DNA of 64,000 bases from positions 310,001 through 374,000 of the forward strand of contig NZ_QFFY01000006.1 in assembly GCF_003131205.1 (NCBI RefSeq). The letters are read 5' to 3'. Source of the stretch: Occallatibacter savannae (GTDB lineage Bacteria > Acidobacteriota > Terriglobia > Terriglobales > Acidobacteriaceae). Position 1 is the first letter of the stretch. Each line of letters opens with the position of its first letter. Position numbers and translations under genes: made by a program. Below, one piece after another: positions 34,929-44,115 of this stretch. The notes under the pieces are model-generated. The model had not been told where the DNA came from. It searched no databases and worked only from the letters and a program-made list of their open reading frames with translations.

Positions 34929-35710
34929 TGTGCCTCCTCGGCCAGAGTGGGCACGTTGTATGAGGCAAGAACTCTGGATATGGAAGGACGCAGGCGGATG
35001 AGCGCAGCGTTGAGATCGGCGCGCAGCTTCTCGTCGTGCTTGTGAACGGCCATGGAGATGGAAAATGCGAACGGCACACCGGAGGGGTCGACAAGGGGAG
35101 AGACCGGCGTGAGATTAAGGGGCAAGCGCTCGTGGGTGATCCAGTAGCCTGCGAGCGGGCCCCAGACGACGGCGGTGCCGAGGCGGCGGTTGACGACGGC
35201 ACGAAGGATGGCAGGTCCGTTTGCTCCAAACGAGTTGAATCCGACGAGTTGGGCGGCGTGGCCGGTGCGGATCAGCGCGAGCGATGGCGGCGAGAGATTG
35301 TCTTCGAGAGCCTGCAGGCCGATCTTGGGTCCGTTGAGATGCGGGTCGCTGAATGAAGCGATCTGGAGATTATCCTGGCGGCGCGTGACGAAGACGTACG
35401 CGGAACGGTAATAGGGAGCAGTGGTCAGCACTCCGCGGAGTTTCTGAGGTACGCCCACCAGGACGTCGCAAGCATTTCGGTTGAACTGCTCGCGCAGAAA
35501 GCCGCGTCCGTTGCGGCTCCATACGAAGACGGGCTCGCGATGGAGATCGCGGGCGACGAGCGCAGCGATCTGGTTATCGAAACCGCGGGCGGCGCGATTG
35601 GAGAACGGCAGATTGTCTGGGTCGGCGCAGATGCGCAGCGGGGCCGCGTGGGAGAGCAAGCCCATGCCGAGGATCAGTACAGCGTAACAACTAAGGGAGC
35701 GCAAAGACAT
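34925..35710 (-). CDS. Quinoprotein-dehydrogenase-associated periplasmic binding-like protein (MoxJ/XoxJ family)
   Basis: The 261-residue protein has a signal peptide (to about 22) and then LRICADPDNLPFSNRAARGF, the diagnostic opening of the MoxJ/XoxJ solute-binding fold. Further features are VLVGVPQKL, YYRSAYVFVTR and AVVWGPLAGYW. XoxJ is required for lanthanide methanol dehydrogenase activity, probably by activating the apo-enzyme. Its start lies 20 bases inside the dehydrogenase gene end, and it overlaps the cytochrome gene by 4 bases. Confidence 0.88.
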   Translation of the reverse strand: MSLRSLSCYAVLILGMGLLSHAAPLRICADPDNLPFSNRAARGFDNQIAALVARDLHREPVFVWSRNGRGFLREQFNRNACDVLVGVPQKLRGVLTTAPYYRSAYVFVTRRQDNLQIASFSDPHLNGPKIGLQALEDNLSPPSLALIRTGHAAQLVGFNSFGANGPAILRAVVNRRLGTAVVWGPLAGYWITHERLPLNLTPVSPLVDPSGVPFAFSISMAVHKHDEKLRADLNAALIRLRPSISRVLASYNVPTLAEEAQ

Positions 35711-37565
35711 ACAGTGTCCCTCCCGGTGTGGTTACGCTTTTGAGGTCGGGCAGAGCACCGCCCCATCCTGCGGCGGCGTTGCTGTCACGCGTGTCGAGAT
35801 CGCCGGACACGATCGCGCCCGGCCATCCGCCGATTCCAGAGAGGATCGCGACGTATTGCTTTCCATCGGGACCGCGGTAGGTGACGGGCTGCCCGATGAT
35901 TCCCGAACCCGTTTTGAATTGCCACACCGTCTGACCGGTGCGCGCATTGGCTGCTCTGAACCAGCCCTCCATGGTGCCGTAGAAAACGAGATCGCCGGCA
36001 GTTGCGAGAGTGCCGCTCCATAGCGGGTATTTGTCGGTGATGGTCCAGACCTTCTTTCCGTTAATGGGATCCCAGGCCATCAATTCGCCTTCATTCCCGC
36101 CGGGCCCGGCGTAGAACCTGTCGGTGACGCCGACGTAAGGAGTGCCCTGGATGTAGTTCGCTTCTTCGGCTTCTTCGTCGGCGCACATGTTCTCGTGGGG
36201 AACGTAGAGGAGGCCTGTGCGGGGCGAGAAGGAGGAGGGCTGCCAGTCTTTGGCGCCAGGAGCCGTGGGACAGATGTTGCGAATTTCCTGCCCGGTCTTT
36301 GGAGCTTTCGACAGATCGCGCTTGAGATCGCCGGTCTGCAGATCGACGCCCGTGGTTGTTGTGCTGTAGACATAGGGCGTTGCGGAAAGTACCTGGCCCG
36401 TGTTGCGATCGATGACGTACATGAAGCCGTTGCGATCGGCGCGGACGAGCACCTTGCGGGTTGAGCCCTGGATGGGCAGATCGAGAAGGATGTTCTCGTT
36501 AATGCCATCCCAGTCGTATAGATCGTGAGGCGACATCTGGTAGAACCAGACTGCTTCTCCGGTGTCGGCATCGCGCGCGAAGACGCCGGATGTCCACTTG
36601 TTGTCGCCGGGCCGAACTTCGGGGTTCCACGGGCCGGGGTTGGCAGTGCCGTAGTAGATCAGGTTGCTCGCGGGGTCGTAGGAGAGGAAGCCCCACACGG
36701 TGCCTCCGCCTATGCGCCATGCATCGGGCGGCCACGTCTTGACGCCGAGGTCGGTGCCTTTGTCCTTGGCATAGTAGGGCTTGAATTTGCTGCCGATGAG
36801 GACTTCTTTATCAGGGCCAGTGGAGTAGGCCTGCCAGACGACCTTGCCGTCTTTTGTGCTGAGAGCAGCGAGCCAGCCGCGGACGCCGTACTCTCCGCCG
36901 CTGTCGCCGACGAAGACTTTGTCGCGGACGACCATGGGCGCCATGGTGATGGTTTCGCCCTTGGTGATGTCGGCGAGATGGGTGCGCCAGAGGAGCTTGC
37001 CGCTATTGGCGTCGAGCGCGATGGTGAATCCGTCGAGCGTGTTGTAGATGATTTTGCCGTCCGCGTAGACGGCGCCGCGGTTGACCCAGTCGCAGCATGC
37101 CTCGCCTTTTGCGGCAGGCGAGGGATTTGGATCGTAGCTCCACTTCAGAGGCGCGCCGGGTTTGGTGAGGTCGAGGGCGAAGAGCTTGTTGGGCCACGGC
37201 GCAACGACATACATCGTGTTGTTGACAACGATGGGCGCTGCTTCCTGGCCACGGGGAACGCCGGTGTCGAAGGTCCATGCGAGCTTCAGGCCGGAGGCAT
37301 TGCCGGTATTGATCTGATCGAGAGAGCTGTAGCGGGTGTTGGCGTAGTCCTTAGTGGCGCGGACCCATTGGCCGTCGTCCTTTTCCATGTCGCCTGTGTA
37401 GGCGTGGATCTGGCCACCCGTTCCGGCGGGAGACTCGACGTTTTGAAGCTGCTTGTGACAGCCGAGTGGGATGCACACAATCGCGACGGATGCGAGCAGC
37501 GGGGCGATTGCTCCAGCCGACATTTTGGAAAAGTGAACAGTCCAGTTCATCTTTTGCAGCGACAT
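35691..37565 (-). CDS. PQQ-dependent alcohol dehydrogenase, lanthanide-type active site
   Basis: The protein has 624 residues with a lipoprotein-like start (CIPLGC, residues 31-36) and an eight-bladed PQQ propeller. Visible site residues are the vicinal disulfide C157-C158 in GEACCDWVNRG, Glu225 in GGEYG, Asn309 in GTANPGPWN, catalytic Asp351 and the extra Asp353 in YDWDGINENI. The second Asp of the DxD motif is the mark of lanthanide-dependent (XoxF/PedH-type) enzymes. It oxidises methanol or another alcohol in the periplasm and leads the operon toward the caa3 oxidase. Substrate and subclass cannot be fixed by eye. Confidence 0.92.
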   Translation of the reverse strand: MSLQKMNWTVHFSKMSAGAIAPLLASVAIVCIPLGCHKQLQNVESPAGTGGQIHAYTGDMEKDDGQWVRATKDYANTRYSSLDQINTGNASGLKLAWTFDTGVPRGQEAAPIVVNNTMYVVAPWPNKLFALDLTKPGAPLKWSYDPNPSPAAKGEACCDWVNRGAVYADGKIIYNTLDGFTIALDANSGKLLWRTHLADITKGETITMAPMVVRDKVFVGDSGGEYGVRGWLAALSTKDGKVVWQAYSTGPDKEVLIGSKFKPYYAKDKGTDLGVKTWPPDAWRIGGGTVWGFLSYDPASNLIYYGTANPGPWNPEVRPGDNKWTSGVFARDADTGEAVWFYQMSPHDLYDWDGINENILLDLPIQGSTRKVLVRADRNGFMYVIDRNTGQVLSATPYVYSTTTTGVDLQTGDLKRDLSKAPKTGQEIRNICPTAPGAKDWQPSSFSPRTGLLYVPHENMCADEEAEEANYIQGTPYVGVTDRFYAGPGGNEGELMAWDPINGKKVWTITDKYPLWSGTLATAGDLVFYGTMEGWFRAANARTGQTVWQFKTGSGIIGQPVTYRGPDGKQYVAILSGIGGWPGAIVSGDLDTRDSNAAAGWGGALPDLKSVTTPGGTLYVFALP

Positions 37566-37665
37566 CGAACGGTGACCTTAGAAGCAGGGCTACTCGCAAA
37601 GGTGGCTTGTTGCTGATTGGCATTTTGTTCTGCGGACGAGATGGTGAGATCCATCTGGTTGAGGA

Positions 37666-37682
37666 GTATCGTTATACGATAC
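37666..37682. promoter_or_regulatory. 17-base palindromic operator candidate
   Basis: GTATCGTTATACGATAC is a perfect palindrome (7-base arms, 3-base centre). It is 101 bases upstream of the dehydrogenase start (37565) and 214 bases before the PadR gene on the other strand. It is a likely binding site for a dimeric regulator of the alcohol operon or of PadR itself. Confidence 0.5.
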
Positions 37683-37842
37683 GTTGGTCCTACCGCCGAA
37701 GCTTCTGGGATGGAGCTCCGGGGCGGGCTCCGGCATGGGCATTCTGGCGGGCTGGGCCGAAGACGCGGTGCGGGGACGGGGAGAGTGGCCCTGCGTAGGG
37801 AGCCCTACGCCGGGGCTTCATCAGCGAACCTTTGCAGTAACC

Positions 37843-37889
37843 TTTGCCAGTCACATCTTGACAATCATAATGAGAGTGACGTACCGTCA
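37843..37889 (+). promoter_or_regulatory. Possible promoter and operator of the padR-permease operon
   Basis: CATAAT (37866-37871) could serve as -10 with TTTGCC (37843-37848) 17 bases upstream. The palindrome TGACGTACCGTCA (37877-37889) lies between it and the PadR start at 37896, a position suited to autorepression. Confidence 0.4.
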
Positions 37890-37895
37890 TGTCCA

Positions 37896-38231
37896 ATGAA
37901 CGATTCGAACACCGACGTTATACAGGGAACGCTCGACATGCTGATTTTGAAGACGCTGAGCCTCGAGCCGATGCATGGGTTTGGGATTTCGCGGCGGGTA
38001 GAGCAGATAACGCGGGGTGTCTTCAAAGTGAATCCGGGGTCGCTCTTGACCGCGTTGCAGCGGCTGGAGCGGGCGGGATGGCTCGATGCCGAGTGGAAGC
38101 AAACGGAGAACTCCCGCCGCGCGAAGATCTATAGCCTGACACGTGCGGGACGGAAGCAACTGGAAGTGGAAGCGGCGGACTGGAATCGCCGTGCAGGGGC
38201 GATTGCACGGCTGTTGAAAGCGGAGATCTGA
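37896..38231 (+). CDS. PadR-family transcriptional regulator
   Basis: ATG 37896 gives 111 residues: DVIQGTLDMLILKTLSLEPM, HGFGISRRVEQITRG, PGSLLTALQRLERAGWLDAE and KIYSLTRAGRKQLEVE, the PadR winged helix followed by a short dimerisation helix. This class is almost always encoded 3-4 bases upstream of a duplicated permease in Acidobacteriota, as here (3-base gap), and is thought to control it. Readings beginning near 37617 or 37889 are not supported. Confidence 0.92.
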   Translation: MNDSNTDVIQGTLDMLILKTLSLEPMHGFGISRRVEQITRGVFKVNPGSLLTALQRLERAGWLDAEWKQTENSRRAKIYSLTRAGRKQLEVEAADWNRRAGAIARLLKAEI

Positions 38232-38234
38232 GCT

Positions 38235-40931
38235 ATGTCGTTGCTGCGTCACATTTCGCGGGGTTTGCGCGGGCTTTTCATACAGGGGAGCAAGGACGCT
38301 GAGATCGCCGCGGAGGTTCAGCAATACTTCGACGAGGCGGTGGCCGCCGGCATTGAACGAGGGCTGACGCGCGATGAGGCGGAGCGAGTCGCGCGGGCGG
38401 AGATCGGGAACCTGGCACCCGTACGGGAACAGGTGCGCTCTTATGGATGGGAGAACGCGGTCCGCACCTGGATGATGGACCTGCGTTACGCGATGCGGCA
38501 GTTGCGCCGCAATCGCGGATTTGCCGCTGTGAGTGTGATTACTCTGGCGCTGGGTATCGGGGCGAGCACGGCGATTTTCAGCGTCGTCAATCCCATTCTG
38601 CTCTCGCCATTGCCTTATCCGTCTCCGAGCCGCCTGATGATGATCTGGAATACGTACCAGGGCGCGCGATTCGAACTTTCGTTCGCGACTTACCGAGAGC
38701 TTCTGGCTCGCAATCGGAGCTTTGAGTCGATGGCGGTTTTCGATTCAGGCGACGGCCTGGGCAATGCGACGCTGCAGGGAAACGGTCTGCCCGAGCGGCT
38801 TGAAGGCCAGAGAGTGAGCTGGAATTACTTTCAAGTGCTGGGTGTTTCGCCGAGTCTGGGGAGAGACTTTCAAGCCTCAGAGGATATCTTTCACGGTCCC
38901 AAGGTTGCGATTCTGAGCGATCGACTGTGGCAGCGCAAGTTTCAGGGCGATCCTAGAATGATCGGCCGCAGCATACGGCTGGATGGCGAAAATTACACCG
39001 TCATCGGAATCATGCCGCGGAGCTTCGACAACGTCCTGCAGCCGACGACTGAGATCTGGATGCCGGAGCAGTTCGACGTCAGCCAACTCACGAGCGGGAG
39101 TTTCAAGAGCTGGGAGTGGATCAACCACCTACACATCGTCGGGCGACTCAAGACTGGGGTGACACATTCGCAGGCGGTTCGGGACCTGGCGCAGATCGCT
39201 TCTACTCCGATTGCTGAATTCCCGCGGCCGGACTGGGGATCGCTGAAGCAGGGATTAATCCTGGAATCCCTTCAGGATGATCTCGCGCAGACCATCAAAC
39301 CGACGCTCCTGGCGATTATGGCGGCTGTGGTGATGGTGCTGCTCGTCGCTTGCGTGAACGTGGTGAACCTGCTGCTTGCGCGTCATACGCAGCGCGAGGG
39401 TGAGTTTGCGGTTCGTACCGCGCTGGGGGCGTCACGCGGCCGCGTGCTGCGGCAACTCGTAACAGAAACACTGCTTCTTGCGGTGCTCGGAGGTCTTGCG
39501 GGTATCGCCGTTGCGTTCGCCGGAGTGCGCGCGCTGGTCTCGTTGAGTCCGCCGGGGCTTCCACGCATTGAGGCGATTTCGCTGGACCCCGCGGCGCTGG
39601 GGTTTGCTCTGGCTGTGACCACGGTGATTGGCCTGCTCACCGGGCTGTTTCCCGTCGTGGGCGGCTCGCGCACGGAACTCAACCGGGCACTGAGCCGCAG
39701 TTCCGGGCGTACGGCCGGGGGACGAGGTGTAGCGTTACGCGCTCTGGTGGTAACCCAGGTTGCGCTGGCGATGATTCTCCTTGTGAGCACGGGGCTGCTC
39801 CTGCACAGCATGCGGCGTCTGTTGAATGTCGATCCGGGCTTCAATCCCAATCACCTGCTGACGATGGTCGTGCACACGTCAGGGCCTGAGTACCTGCCGG
39901 TGTCTCAGGATCCTCGTCCTGCTTTCGCAGCGCGCTTCCGGTTCTATCAGCAGGCGATCGAGGCGGTGCGGCGTATTCCTGCGGTGAGGGAGGCGGGGTT
40001 CGGTATCCCTCTGCCGCTCAGCGATGATCCGTCTTTTCTCGGACAAGCTGATGTGCAGTTTGAAAAGGACGGGCCTCGAGGCGTGCGCAGATCGCTTCGT
40101 TTCGGGATCAGTCCGCAGTTTTGTCAGGCAATGGGTATTCCTTTGCGCAGCGGACGTTTTCTTGATGAACGCGACAAAGCATCAGCGCCTTTTTCTGCTC
40201 TCATCAGTGAGTCGCTGGCCCGCAACGAGTTTCCGCATGAAGATCCGCTTGGAAAGCGGTTCCATCTGGGAGGAACTGAGGGCGCCTGGTACACGGTCGT
40301 GGGCATTGTGGGCGACATCAAGCGCACTTCGCTGGCTGTGAATGAACCGGAGGCGGTCTACACAGACTTTCGCCAGTCGTGGGCGGTCGAGTCTCCACTC
40401 TCATTCGTGATTCGTACGTCAGGCGATCCCGCGTTGGTGGCGAACGCCGTGAAGAATGCCATCTGGTCTGTCGATCCGAATCAGCCGATCGTGCGCGTCA
40501 TCACGATGGAACGGATGATCGTCAGCTCTGAAGCTGAGCGGAGGTTTGTGCTGATCCTCTTTGCGGCATTCGGCAGCGTGGCCCTGGTGCTTGCGGCGGT
40601 GGGTATTTATGGCGTGCTCTCGGGTAGCGTGAATGATCGGATGCGAGAGATCGGCGTGCGCGCAGCACTGGGGGCGTCACGACGGGATATTCTCGAGCTG
40701 ATTCTGCGGGATGGACTGTACCTTGCCGCGGTGGGAATGTGTATCGGACTTGCGGGTGCGGCAGCATCGAGCCAGATCATGCAATCGCTTCTCTTCGGCA
40801 TCTCCCGGCTTGATCCGCTCACGTATGTGGGGGTGCTGCTTCTTCTCACGGCGGTTGCGGCGATTGCCTGCGCCGCGCCTGCCTGGCGTGCTTCGCGCGT
40901 TGACCCATCGGTCACTTTACGCGCGGAATGA
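38235..40931 (+). CDS. ADOP-type ABC permease (FtsX/MacB-like, no ATPase)
   Basis: The 898-residue protein has an N-terminal soluble leader with PadR-linked features (residues 1-80), then two MacB-core/FtsX units. The first helix lies near RNRGFAAVSVITLALGIGAS, a periplasmic core follows, helices at about 350-480 contain VRTALGASRGRVLRQLVTET, and a second core and C-terminal helices contain IGVRAALGASRRDILELILR. This architecture defines the acidobacterial duplicated orphan permeases, which lack an adjacent ATPase. Export of peptides, lipids or signals is presumed, but substrates are unknown. Confidence 0.92.
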   Translation: MSLLRHISRGLRGLFIQGSKDAEIAAEVQQYFDEAVAAGIERGLTRDEAERVARAEIGNLAPVREQVRSYGWENAVRTWMMDLRYAMRQLRRNRGFAAVSVITLALGIGASTAIFSVVNPILLSPLPYPSPSRLMMIWNTYQGARFELSFATYRELLARNRSFESMAVFDSGDGLGNATLQGNGLPERLEGQRVSWNYFQVLGVSPSLGRDFQASEDIFHGPKVAILSDRLWQRKFQGDPRMIGRSIRLDGENYTVIGIMPRSFDNVLQPTTEIWMPEQFDVSQLTSGSFKSWEWINHLHIVGRLKTGVTHSQAVRDLAQIASTPIAEFPRPDWGSLKQGLILESLQDDLAQTIKPTLLAIMAAVVMVLLVACVNVVNLLLARHTQREGEFAVRTALGASRGRVLRQLVTETLLLAVLGGLAGIAVAFAGVRALVSLSPPGLPRIEAISLDPAALGFALAVTTVIGLLTGLFPVVGGSRTELNRALSRSSGRTAGGRGVALRALVVTQVALAMILLVSTGLLLHSMRRLLNVDPGFNPNHLLTMVVHTSGPEYLPVSQDPRPAFAARFRFYQQAIEAVRRIPAVREAGFGIPLPLSDDPSFLGQADVQFEKDGPRGVRRSLRFGISPQFCQAMGIPLRSGRFLDERDKASAPFSALISESLARNEFPHEDPLGKRFHLGGTEGAWYTVVGIVGDIKRTSLAVNEPEAVYTDFRQSWAVESPLSFVIRTSGDPALVANAVKNAIWSVDPNQPIVRVITMERMIVSSEAERRFVLILFAAFGSVALVLAAVGIYGVLSGSVNDRMREIGVRAALGASRRDILELILRDGLYLAAVGMCIGLAGAAASSQIMQSLLFGISRLDPLTYVGVLLLLTAVAAIACAAPAWRASRVDPSVTLRAE

Positions 40932-40957
40932 CGGATGAATCGTGGGGCACGACTTCT

Positions 40958-40974
40958 CGCCTTGAGTTAAGGCG
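40958..40974. terminator. Hairpin between convergent genes
   Basis: CGCCTT-GAGTT-AAGGCG is a perfect 6-base stem, 27 bases after the permease stop and 28 before the end of cusA. It may serve both directions. Confidence 0.45.
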
Positions 40975-41001
40975 TCTTCGCGTTATTCGCCTGTCCTGTT
41001 T

Positions 41002-44000
41002 TCAACCCGAGAGCGATCGGCGCCGCGTGAGCAGGAAGAAGACCGGAACGAGGATGAGGACGTGAATGGTGGAGGTGATCATGCCGCCGACGATGGGGGC
41101 GGCTATGGGCTTCATTACGTCCGATCCGATTCCGGTCTCCCACAAGATGGGCGCCAGGCTCAGGATGACTGCCGCGACGGTCATCAGCTTGGGCCGGAGG
41201 CGCTGGACGGCACCATCGATGACGGCCTGTTCGAGATCTGCTTCGGAATGCAGGGTTCCGTGCGCGATGCGGTTTTCGTAGGCCTCGTGGAGGTAGACGA
41301 CCATCACGACTCCGGTTTCGACAGCGATGCCGAAGAGGGCGATGTATCCGACCCATACAGCGACGCTGAAGTTATAACCCAGCATCCATTGGAGGAGCAG
41401 GCCGCCTGACATGGCATAGAGCGTGGGAAAGATCAAGACGGCAGCTTCGATCGCGGATTTGAAGATCATGTAGAGCAGAAGGAAGATGATGAAGAAGACG
41501 ATGGGGACAATGATCTTCAGACGCTCCTTTGCCCGGAGCTGAAATTCGTATTCACCAGCCCAGCGCCAGGTGTAGCCGGGCGGCATGAGTACGGAGGCGG
41601 CGATGAGTTGCTGGGCGCGCGCGACATAGCCGCCATAGTTGTTTGACCGGGGGGTCAGGTAGACGTATCCGGTGAGCTGGCCTTCTTCATCGCGAATCAT
41701 GGCGGGGCCACGAGAGTAAGAGACGCGCGCGACCTGGCTGAGAGGGATCTGCTCACCCGTAGGGGTGGCGACGAGCGCCTGCTCAAGAGCCTGCGGTGTA
41801 TCGCGCGAACCGCGGTCATAACGGACTGCAACCGGAAAGCGACGGCGTCCTTCGATGTTGTCGGTGACATTCATGCCGCCGATCTCGGAGGTGACGACGC
41901 GCTGCACATCGGCGACCGTCAAGCCATAACGCGCTGCAGTGGGCCGATCGACCTCGACGTTCAGGTAGAAGCCCTGCGAAACACGCTCTGCGAATGCTGA
42001 ACCTGTTTCTGGCATGGACGAGAGGGATTGCTGGATCTTCGCGCCGATGTTCTCGATGACGGCGAGGTCAGGGCCCTGAATTTTGATTCCGACGGCGGTC
42101 TTGATGCCGGTGAGCTCCATGTCGAGCCTGTTCTGGACGGGCATGGTCCAGGTGTTTGTGAGGCCGGGAAACTGGAGCTTTTCATCCATCTGCTGGATGA
42201 TCTTCTGGTAGGTCATGCCTGGACGCCATTGTTCAAGCGGCTTGAGCATGATGGTGGTGTCGTACATGTCGAGGGGAGCATTGTCAGTTGCAGAATCGGA
42301 GCGGCCTACAGCACCGAAGACGGTGGAGACTTCAGGGAAGGACTTGATGATACGGTCCTGCTCCTGCATGAGAGCAGAGGCCTGGGTGATGGAGATCCCG
42401 GGCAGAGCGCTGGGCATATACAACGCAGAGCCTTCGTAGAGCGCGGGCATGAACTGGCTGCCAAGCTTGAAGTAGAGGGGAACTGTCAAGGCGAGAAAGA
42501 GCAGGTTCAACACGACAACGGTCTTCCATTGACGTAGGCACCAGCGCAGGACCGGGAGATACATTGCCTGCGTAATGCGAGCGGCGGGGTTGCGGGACTC
42601 GGGGCGCATTTTGCCGCGCAGGAAGAGAGGCATCAACGCCGGAACCAGTGTGATGGAGAGCAGGGAGGAGAAGACGAGGGCAAGCGTTTTGGTCCAGGCG
42701 AGCGGCCGGAACATGCGTCCTTCCTGGGCCTCAAGCAGGAAGACGGGGAGGAACGACACGACAATGATGATGAGCGAATAGAAGAGCGCAGGGCCGACCT
42801 GTTGCGCGGCGCCTATGAGCAGCAGCTTGCGAGTGGGTTTGTCGGGGACGTCGTCGCGTTCAGCGAGATGCCGGTAGCCATTCTCGACCATGACGATGGC
42901 TGCATCAATGAGAACGCCGATGGCGAGAGCCAGGCCGCCCAGCGACATGATGTTGGAGCTTACATGCAGGAAGTACATGGGGATAAACGAGGCAAGGACT
43001 GCGATGGGAAGCGTCAGAATCGGGACGAGGGCTGAGCGGAAGTGAAAGAGGAACGCGATGCTGACAAAGCTGACGATGATGGCTCCGACGATGAGGTCTC
43101 TCTTGAGCGTGTGAATGGATTCATCGATCAGCCAGGAGCGATCGTAGGCGTTTACGACTTCGACTCCGGCAGGCAGGGAGGGCGCTATCTCCTTGAATCG
43201 AGCCTTGACGGCCTCAATGACATTCAGGGCGTTCATACCGTAACGCATAACGACGATGCCGCCGACGGTTTCGCCCCGGCCCTGCCAATCGACTGCACCG
43301 CGCCGAACGTCGGGACCGAAGCCCACGGTGCCTACGTCTTTGACCAGGACCGCTGTGCCGTTCTTTGTCGCTACCGGGACGTTTTCAAGATCGGAGAGGG
43401 ATTTGAAGTAGCCGAGCCCGCGGACCATGTATTCGGCGCCGCTCATCTCGAGGACATCGCCGCCGGTCTCGTTGGTGCTCTGGCGCACGCGGTCGATGAC
43501 CATCTGCGCCGGGATGCCGTAGGAGAACAGCTTTTTGGGATCAAGGTTGACCTGGTACTGCCGGACGAATCCGCCGATGCTCGCCACTTCGGCTACGCCA
43601 GGCACCGTCTGAAGCTGATAGCGCAGGTACCAATCCTGAAGAGCACGGAGATCGGCGAGGTTGTGCGTGTGGGAACGATCGACGAGAGCGTACTCGAATA
43701 CCCAGCCGGCGCCGGTTGCATCGGGGCCGATGGCGGGATGCGCATCCTGCGGAATTCTGCCGGCGATCTGCTGCAGATACTCCGTTACGCGAGAGCGAGC
43801 CCAGTAAAGATCGGTTCCGTCTTCGAAGATGACAAAGACGTACGAGTCGCCAAACATGGTCTGCGCGCGGACGTTCTTCACGCGAGGCGCCGAGAGAAGG
43901 GCAGAAACGATGGGATAGGTGACCTGGTCCTCAATGACGTTGGGCGGTTCGCCGGCCCACGGCGTGTGGATGATGACCTGCACATCGCTGATGTCGGGCA

Positions 44001-44115
44001 GAGCGTCGAGCGGAATGCGGCGCATCGACCAGATGCCAGCGACGAGGAGCAGGATCGCAGCGGTAAAGACGAGGAATGGGTTTCGTGCACACCAGGCAAT
44101 GGTCTTCTCGATCAT
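41002..44115 (-). CDS. cusA: CusA/CzcA-family heavy-metal RND efflux pump
   Basis: ATG 44115 gives 1037 residues; an upstream in-frame extension is not used. Twelve helices and two large periplasmic loops are visible: MIEKTIAWCARNPFLVF, RRIPLDALPDISDVQVII, the GxxxDxAxxMxEN-type segment in ALAIGVLIDAAIVMVENGYR, and TDNAPLDMYDTTIMLKPLEQ with Met residues in the substrate region. HME-RND pumps export Cu(I)/Ag(I) or Zn/Co/Cd by proton antiport; the TDxAPLxM block favours Cu/Ag. The start codon shares one base with the cusB stop. Confidence 0.93.
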   Translation of the reverse strand: MIEKTIAWCARNPFLVFTAAILLLVAGIWSMRRIPLDALPDISDVQVIIHTPWAGEPPNVIEDQVTYPIVSALLSAPRVKNVRAQTMFGDSYVFVIFEDGTDLYWARSRVTEYLQQIAGRIPQDAHPAIGPDATGAGWVFEYALVDRSHTHNLADLRALQDWYLRYQLQTVPGVAEVASIGGFVRQYQVNLDPKKLFSYGIPAQMVIDRVRQSTNETGGDVLEMSGAEYMVRGLGYFKSLSDLENVPVATKNGTAVLVKDVGTVGFGPDVRRGAVDWQGRGETVGGIVVMRYGMNALNVIEAVKARFKEIAPSLPAGVEVVNAYDRSWLIDESIHTLKRDLIVGAIIVSFVSIAFLFHFRSALVPILTLPIAVLASFIPMYFLHVSSNIMSLGGLALAIGVLIDAAIVMVENGYRHLAERDDVPDKPTRKLLLIGAAQQVGPALFYSLIIIVVSFLPVFLLEAQEGRMFRPLAWTKTLALVFSSLLSITLVPALMPLFLRGKMRPESRNPAARITQAMYLPVLRWCLRQWKTVVVLNLLFLALTVPLYFKLGSQFMPALYEGSALYMPSALPGISITQASALMQEQDRIIKSFPEVSTVFGAVGRSDSATDNAPLDMYDTTIMLKPLEQWRPGMTYQKIIQQMDEKLQFPGLTNTWTMPVQNRLDMELTGIKTAVGIKIQGPDLAVIENIGAKIQQSLSSMPETGSAFAERVSQGFYLNVEVDRPTAARYGLTVADVQRVVTSEIGGMNVTDNIEGRRRFPVAVRYDRGSRDTPQALEQALVATPTGEQIPLSQVARVSYSRGPAMIRDEEGQLTGYVYLTPRSNNYGGYVARAQQLIAASVLMPPGYTWRWAGEYEFQLRAKERLKIIVPIVFFIIFLLLYMIFKSAIEAAVLIFPTLYAMSGGLLLQWMLGYNFSVAVWVGYIALFGIAVETGVVMVVYLHEAYENRIAHGTLHSEADLEQAVIDGAVQRLRPKLMTVAAVILSLAPILWETGIGSDVMKPIAAPIVGGMITSTIHVLILVPVFFLLTRRRSLSG

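Noticed and set aside
36525..37616. 363-codon plus-strand ORF opposite the PQQ dehydrogenase
   Set aside because: Antisense to conserved propeller sequence, with low-complexity Ala/Gly/Val composition.
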